Below the pieces are notes generated by a model. It was given only the letters and a program-made list of their open reading frames with translations. It made no database searches and had not been told where the DNA came from. This document shows, piece by piece, positions 54,624 through 63,100 of a DNA stretch of 64,000 nt. A program made the translations under genes and the position numbers. How positions within the stretch are numbered: the stretch's first letter is position 1; every line of letters begins with the position of its first letter. This DNA comes from Laspinema olomoucense D3b (GTDB taxonomy: Bacteria; Cyanobacteriota; Cyanobacteriia; Cyanobacteriales; Laspinemataceae), in assembly GCF_025370785.1 (NCBI RefSeq), contig NZ_JAMXFA010000022.1:53636-117635 (forward strand), read 5' to 3'.

Positions 54624-56093
54624 ATGTGTGCAAAAGGTATCGACGTTTCCGATTGGCAAGACCCTGTAAACTGGAATTCCGTGGTTGGGGATGGCATGGG
54701 GTTTGCCTTTACCAAAGCAACCGAAGGCGCTACGTTTGTGGCCGATTCCTATCGCAGTAATTGGGCGGCAATGAAATCGGTGGGGTTACCTCGGGGTGCT
54801 TATCACTTCTACCGTGCCAAACAAGACCCCAGAGCACAAGCGGATATTTTCCTCAAAACGGTGAAACTGGAAGCCAATGATTTGCCGCCAGTTCTGGATA
54901 TTGAGTCCACTGATGGAGTCGGTGCAAGTTCGATTATTCGGGATATTACAACTTGGATCGAAATTGTCGAGAAAGAGACAAAACGTCGCCCAATTATTTA
55001 CACTTTTCCCAGTTTTTGGGAACGGATTGGTGATCCTAAAATTTTTACCGATTATCCCTTGTGGATTGCTCACTATCAGACCAATAATCCCTGGGTTCCC
55101 GGGGGTTGGGATGGTTGGACCTTTTGGCAATACACCGAAAGCGGTAAAGTCAGCGGAATTAATGGCGGTGTAGATATCAACTGGTTTAACGTCTGCCGCC
55201 AAGGGGGGAAAGGCTCCCATGTTAAGTATATCCAAATGTGCTTACGGGATAAAGGATTTAATCCCGGTGCCATTGATGGGGTATTTGGCGCTACAATGCA
55301 CTCCACAGTGATGGCGTTTCAACGGGCGATGAATGTTACCGTAGATGGCATTGTCGGAATTCAGACTTGGGCGGCTTTAGTGAGCGCTATTCAACCCTCG
55401 ACACAAGTTCAACCGACGCCTACCCCGATTTATATTCCCACTCCAACACCGACTCCAATTCCACCGCCAACTCCTGCACCTCCTTCGCCTCCGATTCAGT
55501 CGAGTCCGAACCCTGTGATTCGGTTAATTGATGTCTGTCGATTTTATCAGGGATTTTCCCATCAAAATCAAGCTTTAAATTGGTTACAGGGTCAATTATC
55601 TCAGGCAAATTTACTAGAATTTGCTCGTCGCTGGCGGGGTCATGCCTCGGCGTCATCCCCGATTAATTTTGTGGATGTGGCCAAATTTTATCAAGGATTG
55701 CCCATGCAAGACCAGGCGATCTTTTGGTTACAAGGTCAGCTTTCCAGTGGGATTTTAAACGAATTTGCCCGGTGGTGGCGATCGGGAAATCAGCAGATGG
55801 CCGCTCAATCTACAAATATCGATTTAGTCGATGTTTGCACTTATTATCAAAGCTTGAATAACCAAAAGCAGGCCCTCCAGTGGTTGCAAACTCAGATTCC
55901 CACTACTACCTTGTCTGAGTTTTCTCGTCAATGGCGCAATCGCTCATCAGTTGCGGTTGCTGGGAATATTTCTTTGGTAGATGTCTGCCAACATTATCAA
56001 GGGTTAAACCATCAACAACAGGCAATCCACTGGTTGCAACGGCAGATTCATAGTTCAGTGTTGGATGAGTTTACCCGCAAGTGGCGCAGTTAA
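54624..56093 (+). CDS. GH25 lysozyme with PG-binding domain and four C-terminal repeats
   Basis: A 489-residue modular cell-wall hydrolase. Residues 1-190 are a GH25 muramidase: KGIDVSDWQ, FTKATEGA, GAYHFYRAK, and PVLDIES with the catalytic Asp-Glu pair. Residues about 192-255 are a PG_binding_1 domain (VKYIQMCLRDKGFNPGAIDG). A Pro/Thr linker follows to about 295. Then four copies of a ~41-residue unit begin near residues 299, 347, 399 and 449. No signal peptide is seen, as in phage endolysins, so export is unclear. A strong terminator follows. Confidence 0.88.
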   Translation: MCAKGIDVSDWQDPVNWNSVVGDGMGFAFTKATEGATFVADSYRSNWAAMKSVGLPRGAYHFYRAKQDPRAQADIFLKTVKLEANDLPPVLDIESTDGVGASSIIRDITTWIEIVEKETKRRPIIYTFPSFWERIGDPKIFTDYPLWIAHYQTNNPWVPGGWDGWTFWQYTESGKVSGINGGVDINWFNVCRQGGKGSHVKYIQMCLRDKGFNPGAIDGVFGATMHSTVMAFQRAMNVTVDGIVGIQTWAALVSAIQPSTQVQPTPTPIYIPTPTPTPIPPPTPAPPSPPIQSSPNPVIRLIDVCRFYQGFSHQNQALNWLQGQLSQANLLEFARRWRGHASASSPINFVDVAKFYQGLPMQDQAIFWLQGQLSSGILNEFARWWRSGNQQMAAQSTNIDLVDVCTYYQSLNNQKQALQWLQTQIPTTTLSEFSRQWRNRSSVAVAGNISLVDVCQHYQGLNHQQQAIHWLQRQIHSSVLDEFTRKWRS

Positions 56094-56161
56094 GGGGCTC
56101 AGGGGGGGGCGGATGTGAGACTTTTGGGTCACCGCTGAACTCAAGTTAACCTAGGGCGAAG

Positions 56162-56199
56162 TCGGGGCAATTGTTTAGAATTTGCCCCGATTTTTTTTT
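56162..56199 (+). terminator. Intrinsic terminator after the GH25 gene
   Basis: TCGGGGCAA (56162-56170) pairs with TTGCCCCGA (56182-56190), followed by nine T. Strong factor-independent terminator. Confidence 0.9.
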
Positions 56200-56304
56200 A
56201 TGGAGGAGCATGATTTCTGGTAAATTTTTTGGGTGATAGTTTTCTAGGCAACTGTGGAATACTTAGAGACATAATGTTTTTTTGTGGCATTTTTCACCAC
56301 TGCT

Positions 56305-58749
56305 ATGACTCAATTACTCCCTCAGTGTCAGCATCTACAGGATCAGGTCGATCGCATTCTCGAATTGTTGCATCAAGAACCCGCTTTGCGACAACAGGAT
56401 ATCACCGCTGTTCAGTCCTCTCTGAAAAAGGCCGTCGCCCCTAAGTTTGAAATTGTCTTTGCTGGGGCTTTTAGTGCGGGTAAATCCATGCTGATTAATG
56501 CCCTGTTAGAACGAGAATTGCTCTACAGTGCAGAAGGTCACGCCACCGGAACAGAGTGCTATATTGAATATGCTGAACCGGACCAAGGGCGAGTCGTCCT
56601 CACGTTTTTGAGTGAAAGTGAGATTAAAGACCAGATTACTGCTTTATGTGAACGTTTGGGCATCAAAGCAGCAACCAATATTAATGAACCCGAAGTTCTG
56701 AAACTGGTGCGTGAGATTGGGCAAACAATTCTGACTAAAGAAGGGGGGGAAAGTAAATCCCAGTTAGCGAAGCAAGCGAAGGCATTAATCTTATTGCTGG
56801 ATGGATTTGCAGAAAATAGCAGCCGCATCCATCCAGTGAATAATAACACGTTTTCGATGGAACAGTTTAACTTTTCCAACCTCAAAGAGGCGGCAAGTTA
56901 TGCGCGGCGGGGTAGCAATAGTTCGGTATTGAAACGGATTGAATATTACTGTTATCATCCCTTGCTCAAAGATGGGAATGTGCTGATTGATTTGCCGGGA
57001 ATTGATGCGCCGGTGAAACGGGATGCAGAACTCACCTACCGCAAGATTGAAGACCCGGAAACCTCAGCGGTGGTATGCGTCCTCAAACCCGCTTCTGAAG
57101 GGGATATGACCACGGAAGAGACGGAATTGCTGGAAAAAATGCGGTCTAATCCCGGAATTCGCGATCGCGTCTTTTATGTCTTTAACCGCATTGACGAAAC
57201 CTGGTATAATAGCCAACTGCGGCAACGGTTAGATGATTTAATTGTTACTCAGTTCCGAGATACCAAACGCCTCTATAAAACCAGTGGGTTGCTGGGTTTT
57301 TGGGGAAGTCAAATCAAACAAACCAGCGAACGCGATCGCTATGGATTAGATTCCCTGTTTGCCGAAAGCGTCAAAAACACCAGCATCCAGGAAGACACCC
57401 CGCAATTTGTCAACGAATTTAACCGCTACTGCGCCAACTCCGGGAAACTCTCCCCCAGTCAATTTAAAATTGCGGTTTACAGCTACGAAACCCCGAATGA
57501 AAACTACGTCCGCATCCTCAACGAATGCGGAACCTCTCTGCTAAATCAGCTCATTTCTGATAGTGGCATTGAGGAGTTTCGCACCAGCATTACCAACTAC
57601 TTAACCAACGAAAAACGCCCTCTTCTTTTTAAAACCCTCGCCAATGACCTCCAACCCATCTGCCTGCTGTTAAGTCGCCATTACGTCCAACAATATCGGG
57701 ACTTAGAGAGTCAACCCGTCAATATTGAGGGGTTAAAATTGCGGCGGATGGAACAACTGAATTATGACTTACGCCGCCTGGGAATGGCCTTAAATGAACA
57801 TATTACCCAAGAGGTAAATGAAGTTGTAACCAATCAGTGCCTTACCTTTGAGGAAGACTTCCGCAAACTAAAAGTTAAAATGGTTTGCCGCATGGATGAA
57901 CTGTTGAATACCTTCTCCGTGGAAGAAGCCTACCGGCAAGCGACCCTAACTCATCCTCGCAACTCAACTGCACCGTTATTGGCGATTTTAGTCGAGGCTT
58001 TTTATTACTTGTCCAATGAATTAGAGGAGGTATTGGCAGAAGAAGCAGAACGAACAATTGCTAATTATTTCGCCTATTTAATCGAGCGAATTCGCCGTCA
58101 AGAGTATTACCGAGACTTATGCCGCTTAGTAGGCGGGGATGCTGGATTAGAACAGACGGTTAAGAATTTGGAGGTGCAAGTGCAGCAAGCGATTCGCGCT
58201 GCGGCGAGTACGGAATGCGATCGCTTCGTGCGGGAGAGTCCTCGCTTTTACGATGAAGGCACATTTTCCATTTATCAGTTCCGTAAAGTGCTGCAACAAA
58301 CTTCTCAAAGTTATGATTGTATCACCATGAAAGATGCGGAACCGGCTATTCGCCAGTTGTTAAAGTTGGACTTTGAACCGAAAGTCAAACACACGATTCA
58401 AAGTACCTTCCGACAAACGGTGAATCAAACCCTGAAAACTCATCTGTTGCCGTTAGTCAAGCAGCAAGAGGAGATGATTTTACAACAGTACAACCGGGCG
58501 CGATCGCACCTAGAGAAAACCCTAGAACGGGAAGCACAAGAGCAACTCGATAGTAATCAGATCCAGTTGCAAGAAGTTCAGGATAAAATTGCCGATTACA
58601 ACGAGGTAGTTTCCGGTATTAATAGCTGTTTACAGGCAATGCTTTTAGACCGCTATCAGTTACCCTTGGCTAATTTGCAAGAGGCGATCGAGGTGGATAT
58701 TATTGAGGAGGAAGATGGGGAATTAGCAGAGGTGGTGGAGATGATCTAA
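56305..58749 (+). CDS. Bacterial dynamin-like GTPase
   Basis: About 814 residues from ATG 56305. A GTP-binding domain has G1 GAFSAGKSM (about 53-61), a G2-region Thr in ATGTECYIEY, G3 DLPGID and G4 NRID. The rest is a long helical stalk and C-terminal coiled coil (QQEEMILQQYNRARSHLEKT). This is the layout of bacterial dynamin-like proteins, which remodel membranes on self-assembly. There is no obvious membrane helix, so membrane contact would be peripheral. A GTG seven codons upstream is in frame. It is monocistronic. Confidence 0.82.
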   Translation: MTQLLPQCQHLQDQVDRILELLHQEPALRQQDITAVQSSLKKAVAPKFEIVFAGAFSAGKSMLINALLERELLYSAEGHATGTECYIEYAEPDQGRVVLTFLSESEIKDQITALCERLGIKAATNINEPEVLKLVREIGQTILTKEGGESKSQLAKQAKALILLLDGFAENSSRIHPVNNNTFSMEQFNFSNLKEAASYARRGSNSSVLKRIEYYCYHPLLKDGNVLIDLPGIDAPVKRDAELTYRKIEDPETSAVVCVLKPASEGDMTTEETELLEKMRSNPGIRDRVFYVFNRIDETWYNSQLRQRLDDLIVTQFRDTKRLYKTSGLLGFWGSQIKQTSERDRYGLDSLFAESVKNTSIQEDTPQFVNEFNRYCANSGKLSPSQFKIAVYSYETPNENYVRILNECGTSLLNQLISDSGIEEFRTSITNYLTNEKRPLLFKTLANDLQPICLLLSRHYVQQYRDLESQPVNIEGLKLRRMEQLNYDLRRLGMALNEHITQEVNEVVTNQCLTFEEDFRKLKVKMVCRMDELLNTFSVEEAYRQATLTHPRNSTAPLLAILVEAFYYLSNELEEVLAEEAERTIANYFAYLIERIRRQEYYRDLCRLVGGDAGLEQTVKNLEVQVQQAIRAAASTECDRFVRESPRFYDEGTFSIYQFRKVLQQTSQSYDCITMKDAEPAIRQLLKLDFEPKVKHTIQSTFRQTVNQTLKTHLLPLVKQQEEMILQQYNRARSHLEKTLEREAQEQLDSNQIQLQEVQDKIADYNEVVSGINSCLQAMLLDRYQLPLANLQEAIEVDIIEEEDGELAEVVEMI

Positions 58750-58855
58750 CGCGATGAATGTCAATAGGGTGGGATGTGTCTCGTTACATTTTACCCTATT
58801 GACAGGGTGGTTTTGATGACCTAATATAGGAGAGTAATTTTTCCAGATAGTTGGT

Positions 58856-59227
58856 ATGAATTCTAAATTTAGACCACTCCAGGACGATGAAGTGTTATCT
58901 ATGTCTAACACGGCTCAAAACATCCCATTGCTGACCCATCCCATCATGAAATTTGGGGAATTGAGAGAATCTTTAATAAAGGTCATGAAAAACAGTGTTA
59001 TTGGATCTAATTTAAATGGACACACTGTCAAATGGTTTGGAGAGGGTGCCGACGTTGAAGTCTTAAAATATGGGTCTCAAGGCTGGAAAAAAGGTAAAAT
59101 GAGAATAACAATCAGCTTAGAATTTTGCTCAAATGAGCCAGAAGCTGAAGAAATAGCAGCCAGCAATAAAGGGGAATCCAGTGAACCTGCATCACCCCTT
59201 GATGATATTCGACGGATGCAGGGATGA
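58856..59227 (+). CDS. KGK-domain protein, first paralogue
   Basis: A 123-residue protein. The KGK signature is YGSQGWKKGKMRITISLEFC, followed by an acidic tail that ends SPLDDIRRMQG. KGK proteins are cyanobacterial and of unknown function. Its neighbour at 59439 is a paralogue with the same ending (SPLDDIRRMM). The N-termini differ more than the C-terminal halves. Confidence 0.8.
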   Translation: MNSKFRPLQDDEVLSMSNTAQNIPLLTHPIMKFGELRESLIKVMKNSVIGSNLNGHTVKWFGEGADVEVLKYGSQGWKKGKMRITISLEFCSNEPEAEEIAASNKGESSEPASPLDDIRRMQG

Positions 59228-59264
59228 GCCAAACATTGCCTCCTAATAGTAGCAGAACCAATTA

Positions 59265-59400
59265 GGCGGCAGAGCCGCAAAATGCCCGTGTCACGGCAGA
59301 GCCATGACACGAGAATCTATTATAGAATACTCTAATTCTCGTGACTTGGCTCTGCCGAGTCACGCAGTATTGGAGGCTCTGCCTCCATCAGTATATAGGC
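59265..59400. repeat. Palindromic element between the KGK paralogues
   Basis: The main arms at 59296-59316 (starting gcagagccatgacacg) and 59335-59355 (ending gacttggctctgc) pair with two mismatches. Outer matches extend to tggaggctctgcctcca at about 59381. The same cagagcc words occur at about 4950-5000. The element carries no gene and looks like a MITE or large REP. Confidence 0.7.
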
Positions 59401-59438
59401 GGTATGATAACAATAACAATTTATAGGGATTACCTGAA

Positions 59439-59831
59439 ATGAGCACTCAATTTGAACCCTTGGATCCGGAGGAAGTTGTTGTTTTAAAGAACGACTACTG
59501 TAAAATATTAATTGGGCAGCAAACATTTAGAACAAGGGAGTTGACAGAACGAGCAATTTTAATCTTGAGAAGCAATGATTCTATTCTCAATAAGAATGGC
59601 TGGGATAACAATCAAATAAATTGGGTTCATGAGGGTGTTAAAGCTAAATCCTTAAGATATGGAGCCCAAAACTGGCAAGAGGGGAAAGTTAGAATGAGGA
59701 TTATTGTAGAATTCTGTCCAGATGACCCACAAGTTGAAGAAATAGCTGTATCCAATGAACCCGAATCACCCAGTGAACCGAAATCACCCCTGGATGATAT
59801 CCGGCGGATGATGGATGAACCCAACTCTTAA
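59439..59831 (+). CDS. KGK-domain protein, second paralogue
   Basis: A 130-residue paralogue of the gene at 58856. It has KGK-type sequence YGAQNWQEGKVRMRIIVEFC, with the KGK triad changed to EGK, and a shared ending PKSPLDDIRRMMDEPNS. The two are head-to-tail with a 211-bp gap filled by a palindromic element, which suggests tandem duplication followed by insertion. It ends 27 bp before the HNH gene. Confidence 0.8.
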   Translation: MSTQFEPLDPEEVVVLKNDYCKILIGQQTFRTRELTERAILILRSNDSILNKNGWDNNQINWVHEGVKAKSLRYGAQNWQEGKVRMRIIVEFCPDDPQVEEIAVSNEPESPSEPKSPLDDIRRMMDEPNS

Positions 59832-59858
59832 ATTTACCCCTTAATCTACTAAAAATCT

Positions 59859-60104
59859 ATGAGTAAAACACCTCGAATCCGGATTCCTGCATCAGTTAGA
59901 GCTTATGTGTGGGAACGCGATCGCCATCAGTGTCAAAGTTGTGGCAAAACGGAACAAGAAACCGAACTGAATATTGATCATATTATTCCCCTGGCGATGG
60001 GGGGGTCTAACGATATCAGTAATCTGCAAACCCTTTGCCGCCAGTGCAATCAACGTAAAAGTGCCGACTTAGACTCTCGATTTCAGCGTCGGTTTGATTT
60101 ATAA
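59859..60104 (+). CDS. Small HNH endonuclease
   Basis: An 81-residue protein with a complete HNH motif: [26 protein letters not shown], and [10 protein letters not shown]. The CxxC pairs bind zinc, and the DH pair with the later Asn forms the beta-beta-alpha metal site. Stand-alone HNH proteins of this size are common in cyanobacteria and are related to McrA-type nucleases. The target is unknown. It follows the KGK gene closely (27 bp) and may be cotranscribed. Confidence 0.88.
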   Translation: MSKTPRIRIPASVRAYVWERDRHQCQSCGKTEQETELNIDHIIPLAMGGSNDISNLQTLCRQCNQRKSADLDSRFQRRFDL

Positions 60105-60254
60105 TTGTTATAATTGGGAATTAATGGAAGAATGGGGGGACGGGATGAGGGATGAAAGACAACCAGGGACCGTCTTTTGTTCTAATAAAATGCCTTATGC
60201 CTGGATGCTTCCGCCTTCATGCTTCCGCTTTGATCCTTCATCTTTCCATGTCCA

Positions 60255-60941
60255 ATGACCGATGACAAACAAAAAGCAAAAGAGCAAATTCTCTACCTGT
60301 TAAAAATGCAAGGGGCCACGAATGCGACGGACCTGGCAGAACAGCTAGAGGTGTCTCCAATGGCGATTCGGCAGCATTTACAGGCACTGCGGGGAGAGGG
60401 TTTAGTGGATTATTCGGAACAACGGCGTCCGATCGGGCGACCTGTGAAGTTGTGGCAATTGACCGATCGCACCCTGAATTTATTTCCCAATACTCATGCC
60501 GACTTGATGGTGGAATTTCTGAATAGTTTTGAAGCGGTTTTAGGGGAAGCGGAATTAGAGAAAGTCTTAGCAGAACGATCGCGCCGACAAATTCAAGGGT
60601 ATCGCGTTCAGTTTGCTACTTTAGAAGGGGAGAACTGCGCAAATTTACGGCAATCCCGACTCGATCGCCAAGTGAAACGCCTTGCAGAAATTCGGACCAA
60701 GGAAGGATATATGGCAGAGGCGATCGCCCAAACGGATGGGTCCTGGTTATTCATAGAAAACCACTGTCCCATTAATGAAGCTGCACGCACTTGTCGATTA
60801 TTATGTCGGTCCGAACTGGAAGTTTTTAAAACCCTATTCGGACCAACTGTCACTATCGAACGAGTGGAACATATCATGGAAGGCGATCGGCGTTGCGCCT
60901 ATCAAATCACCCCTCATATCAAGTCCGGTGGATCAACCTAA
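60255..60941 (+). CDS. sufR: SufR-type Fe-S sensing repressor
   Basis: A 228-residue regulator. The N-terminal winged helix-turn-helix (ATDLAEQLEVSPMAIRQHLQ) and the C-terminal region with Cys in ENHCPINEA, RTCRLLC and GDRRC match SufR, which binds a [4Fe-4S] cluster and represses the sufBCDS operon. In most cyanobacteria sufR is divergent from sufB. Here the upstream neighbour is the HNH gene, so the suf operon is elsewhere. The gene appears to be alone in its unit. Confidence 0.8.
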   Translation: MTDDKQKAKEQILYLLKMQGATNATDLAEQLEVSPMAIRQHLQALRGEGLVDYSEQRRPIGRPVKLWQLTDRTLNLFPNTHADLMVEFLNSFEAVLGEAELEKVLAERSRRQIQGYRVQFATLEGENCANLRQSRLDRQVKRLAEIRTKEGYMAEAIAQTDGSWLFIENHCPINEAARTCRLLCRSELEVFKTLFGPTVTIERVEHIMEGDRRCAYQITPHIKSGGST

Positions 60942-60998
60942 AAAACCATTTCTTCCTCTTCCTCTTCTCTGCTGATTCGCCTCACATTTAACTGCACC

Positions 60999-61035
60999 TC
61001 CGGTCCCCTCCCCTTGGCAAGGGGAGGGGACCGGA
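60999..61035. repeat. Perfect 17-bp palindrome, CCCTCCCC family
   Basis: tccggtcccctcccctt (60999-61015) and its exact complement (61019-61035) are separated by ggc. Related copies lie at about 47307, 47571, 47607, 52853 and 53375. It sits between sufR and the end of sppA, so it may also act as a transcription stop. Confidence 0.85.
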
Positions 61036-61134
61036 AGTAAAAAAACTACTCTTGTAAGGGGTGGGGGTTAGGTCTCTCTGGGTAATTCAACTAACATAAT
61101 ATAAGTTTCAACCCCCTTCCCACCCAACCGCATC

Positions 61135-62964
61135 TTAACGAATCTGGAACGTAAAAGGCAGGCGAGTATAAGCATGGAACGGGTCATTCAAATTTTTGAC
61201 CATAGAAACTTCCTCATAGAGTTCCTGTAATTGTGCCGTTAGCGGGTCCGGTTCTGGAGTCGGGACCAGTGCTTTCAGGCGACTCCCTAGCAAGCGCTCA
61301 ATCAAGATTTGTTCAAATGTGCGAGTTTGGGGATATTCCTCCACCTTCCAATCTTCACCCAGTTCTGCTAATTCCGCTGCGGCCAAAATTGCCTCATTTA
61401 GACCGCCCAGTTCATCGACTAAACCCAGTTGTTTTGCTTCTTGACCGGACCAGACTCGACCTTGAGCAATCTCACTTACCTTTTGGGCCGGTAGATTCCG
61501 AGATTCCACAATCAAGTTCAAGAATCGCTCATAAATGCCATCGACCATTTGCTGAATAATTGCCATTTCTTGAGCGGTTCTCGGGCGGGTAATCGTATCA
61601 ATATCCGCATAAGGTCCAGTTTTCACCACATCCCAGTTAATCCCTTGTTTATTGCCCAAACTTTGGATATTCAGCAGCATTCCGAACACGCCAATGGAAC
61701 CTGTTATCGTATTCGGTTGAGCAAAAATTTTCGACCCATAGCTAGAAATCCAGTACCCACCGGAAGCGGCAACATTCCCCATTGACACCACAATGGGTTT
61801 GCTTTCAGCAATCAACTGGACCTCACGCTGAATCACTTCCGATGCTGTGGCAGAACCTCCGGGACTGTTCACCCGTAAGACAATCGCTTTGACATCCTCA
61901 TCCCGGCGCAAGTCGCGCAATTGTTTGGCGAGGCGATCGCCTCCCACCTGGGTAGAACCACCTTCCCCGCTCACAATCTCACCCTCAGCATATACTAGGG
62001 CAATTTGAGGAGCCGATCGCGCCTTAGTCGCTCTTTGATCCTCACTGACTGCGGCATAACCGGATAAACCAATTTGCCGGAACGTCCGGTCCTCCTCTTT
62101 TTGGCCCGTGAGTTCCTTGAGTTGTGCCACCACTTCATCAAAATAAGCGAGGCGATCGACAAATCCCTGTTGTTCTGCCTCCGTTGCCATCAGCATACCC
62201 CGGGTATTCACCACCTGCTGCACCTGTTGAGCGCTAATTTTCTCACGGCGATCGACCGTTGTCAGAAAATCACCCCAAATATCGCTCAAGAGTTTTTCCG
62301 TCTGTTGCCGACTTTCTGGGGAACTTTGGGTTAATACAAAGGGTTCCACGGCGGATTTATACTTTCCGACCCGGGTCACTTGAACTCCGACGCCGTATTT
62401 CTGCAAACCCCCTGTCAAAAAAGTCGTCTCCGAACTCAACCCATTCATTTCGATCATCCCGAGAGGATTGAGGAGAATTTCGTCAGAAACCGAGGCGAGG
62501 TAATATTCCCCTTCACTCCAATCTTGGTCATAGGCAATGATAGTTTTACCGGCGTCCTGGAACCGTTCGAGGGCCGAGCGAACTTCCCGGAGGGTGGCAA
62601 AGCCGTTACTGGTGCTGGAGGAGGTAGAGTGGAGGTAGATCCCGAGAATGCGATCGTCCTCTCGGGCAGCATCAATGGTTTCCACCACCTGGCGCAACGT
62701 CATCGTGTTCGGTTCCGAGTCCTCCGAGAGGGTTCGGGATAATGCTTCTGCCGTAGTGGAGGTGGGTTGAGAATCGGTGATATTCATCGAAAGGTCAAAC
62801 ACCAGCATCGAGTTATTTTCGACGTTTGGTCCGGCATCTTTCGAGGAAGTGGCGATTGTCCCAACAACAATCAGGAGTCCACCTAAACTCAGAACACCTA
62901 AAACGCCTAATCCGACAATCGTCCCGAGGATACTAGCAAAGGTGTATTTGAAAAAATCTCGCAT
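61135..62964 (-). CDS. sppA: SppA, signal peptide peptidase (67 kDa type)
   Basis: A 609-residue membrane serine protease with an N-terminal anchor (LGTIVGLGVLGVLSLGGLLI). The catalytic Lys is in RVGKYKSAVEPF and the nucleophile Ser in NVAASGGYWIS. The double-domain length matches the E. coli-type SppA that forms a tetrameric bowl. In cyanobacteria SppA1 also takes part in light-induced phycobilisome degradation, as I recall from Synechocystis. It starts about 140 bp from the IPP isomerase stop, on the same strand. Confidence 0.94.
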   Translation of the reverse strand: MRDFFKYTFASILGTIVGLGVLGVLSLGGLLIVVGTIATSSKDAGPNVENNSMLVFDLSMNITDSQPTSTTAEALSRTLSEDSEPNTMTLRQVVETIDAAREDDRILGIYLHSTSSSTSNGFATLREVRSALERFQDAGKTIIAYDQDWSEGEYYLASVSDEILLNPLGMIEMNGLSSETTFLTGGLQKYGVGVQVTRVGKYKSAVEPFVLTQSSPESRQQTEKLLSDIWGDFLTTVDRREKISAQQVQQVVNTRGMLMATEAEQQGFVDRLAYFDEVVAQLKELTGQKEEDRTFRQIGLSGYAAVSEDQRATKARSAPQIALVYAEGEIVSGEGGSTQVGGDRLAKQLRDLRRDEDVKAIVLRVNSPGGSATASEVIQREVQLIAESKPIVVSMGNVAASGGYWISSYGSKIFAQPNTITGSIGVFGMLLNIQSLGNKQGINWDVVKTGPYADIDTITRPRTAQEMAIIQQMVDGIYERFLNLIVESRNLPAQKVSEIAQGRVWSGQEAKQLGLVDELGGLNEAILAAAELAELGEDWKVEEYPQTRTFEQILIERLLGSRLKALVPTPEPDPLTAQLQELYEEVSMVKNLNDPFHAYTRLPFTFQIR

Positions 62965-63100
62965 TTTGCAACGGTCCTTAATGTTATCTGCGCTGCTTCC
63001 GGCGTCGGTGTTTTGAAAACTGACCCGAAGTTGCGATCGCTTATCTCTTCTATGTTAATCGTTCTGGGACGTTCAGAAACTCGCTTGTCTTGCCTCTGGG

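Noticed and set aside
54340-54669. 109-codon ORF ahead of the lysozyme
   Set aside because: It overlaps the lysozyme start in another frame and has no domain or ribosome binding site.
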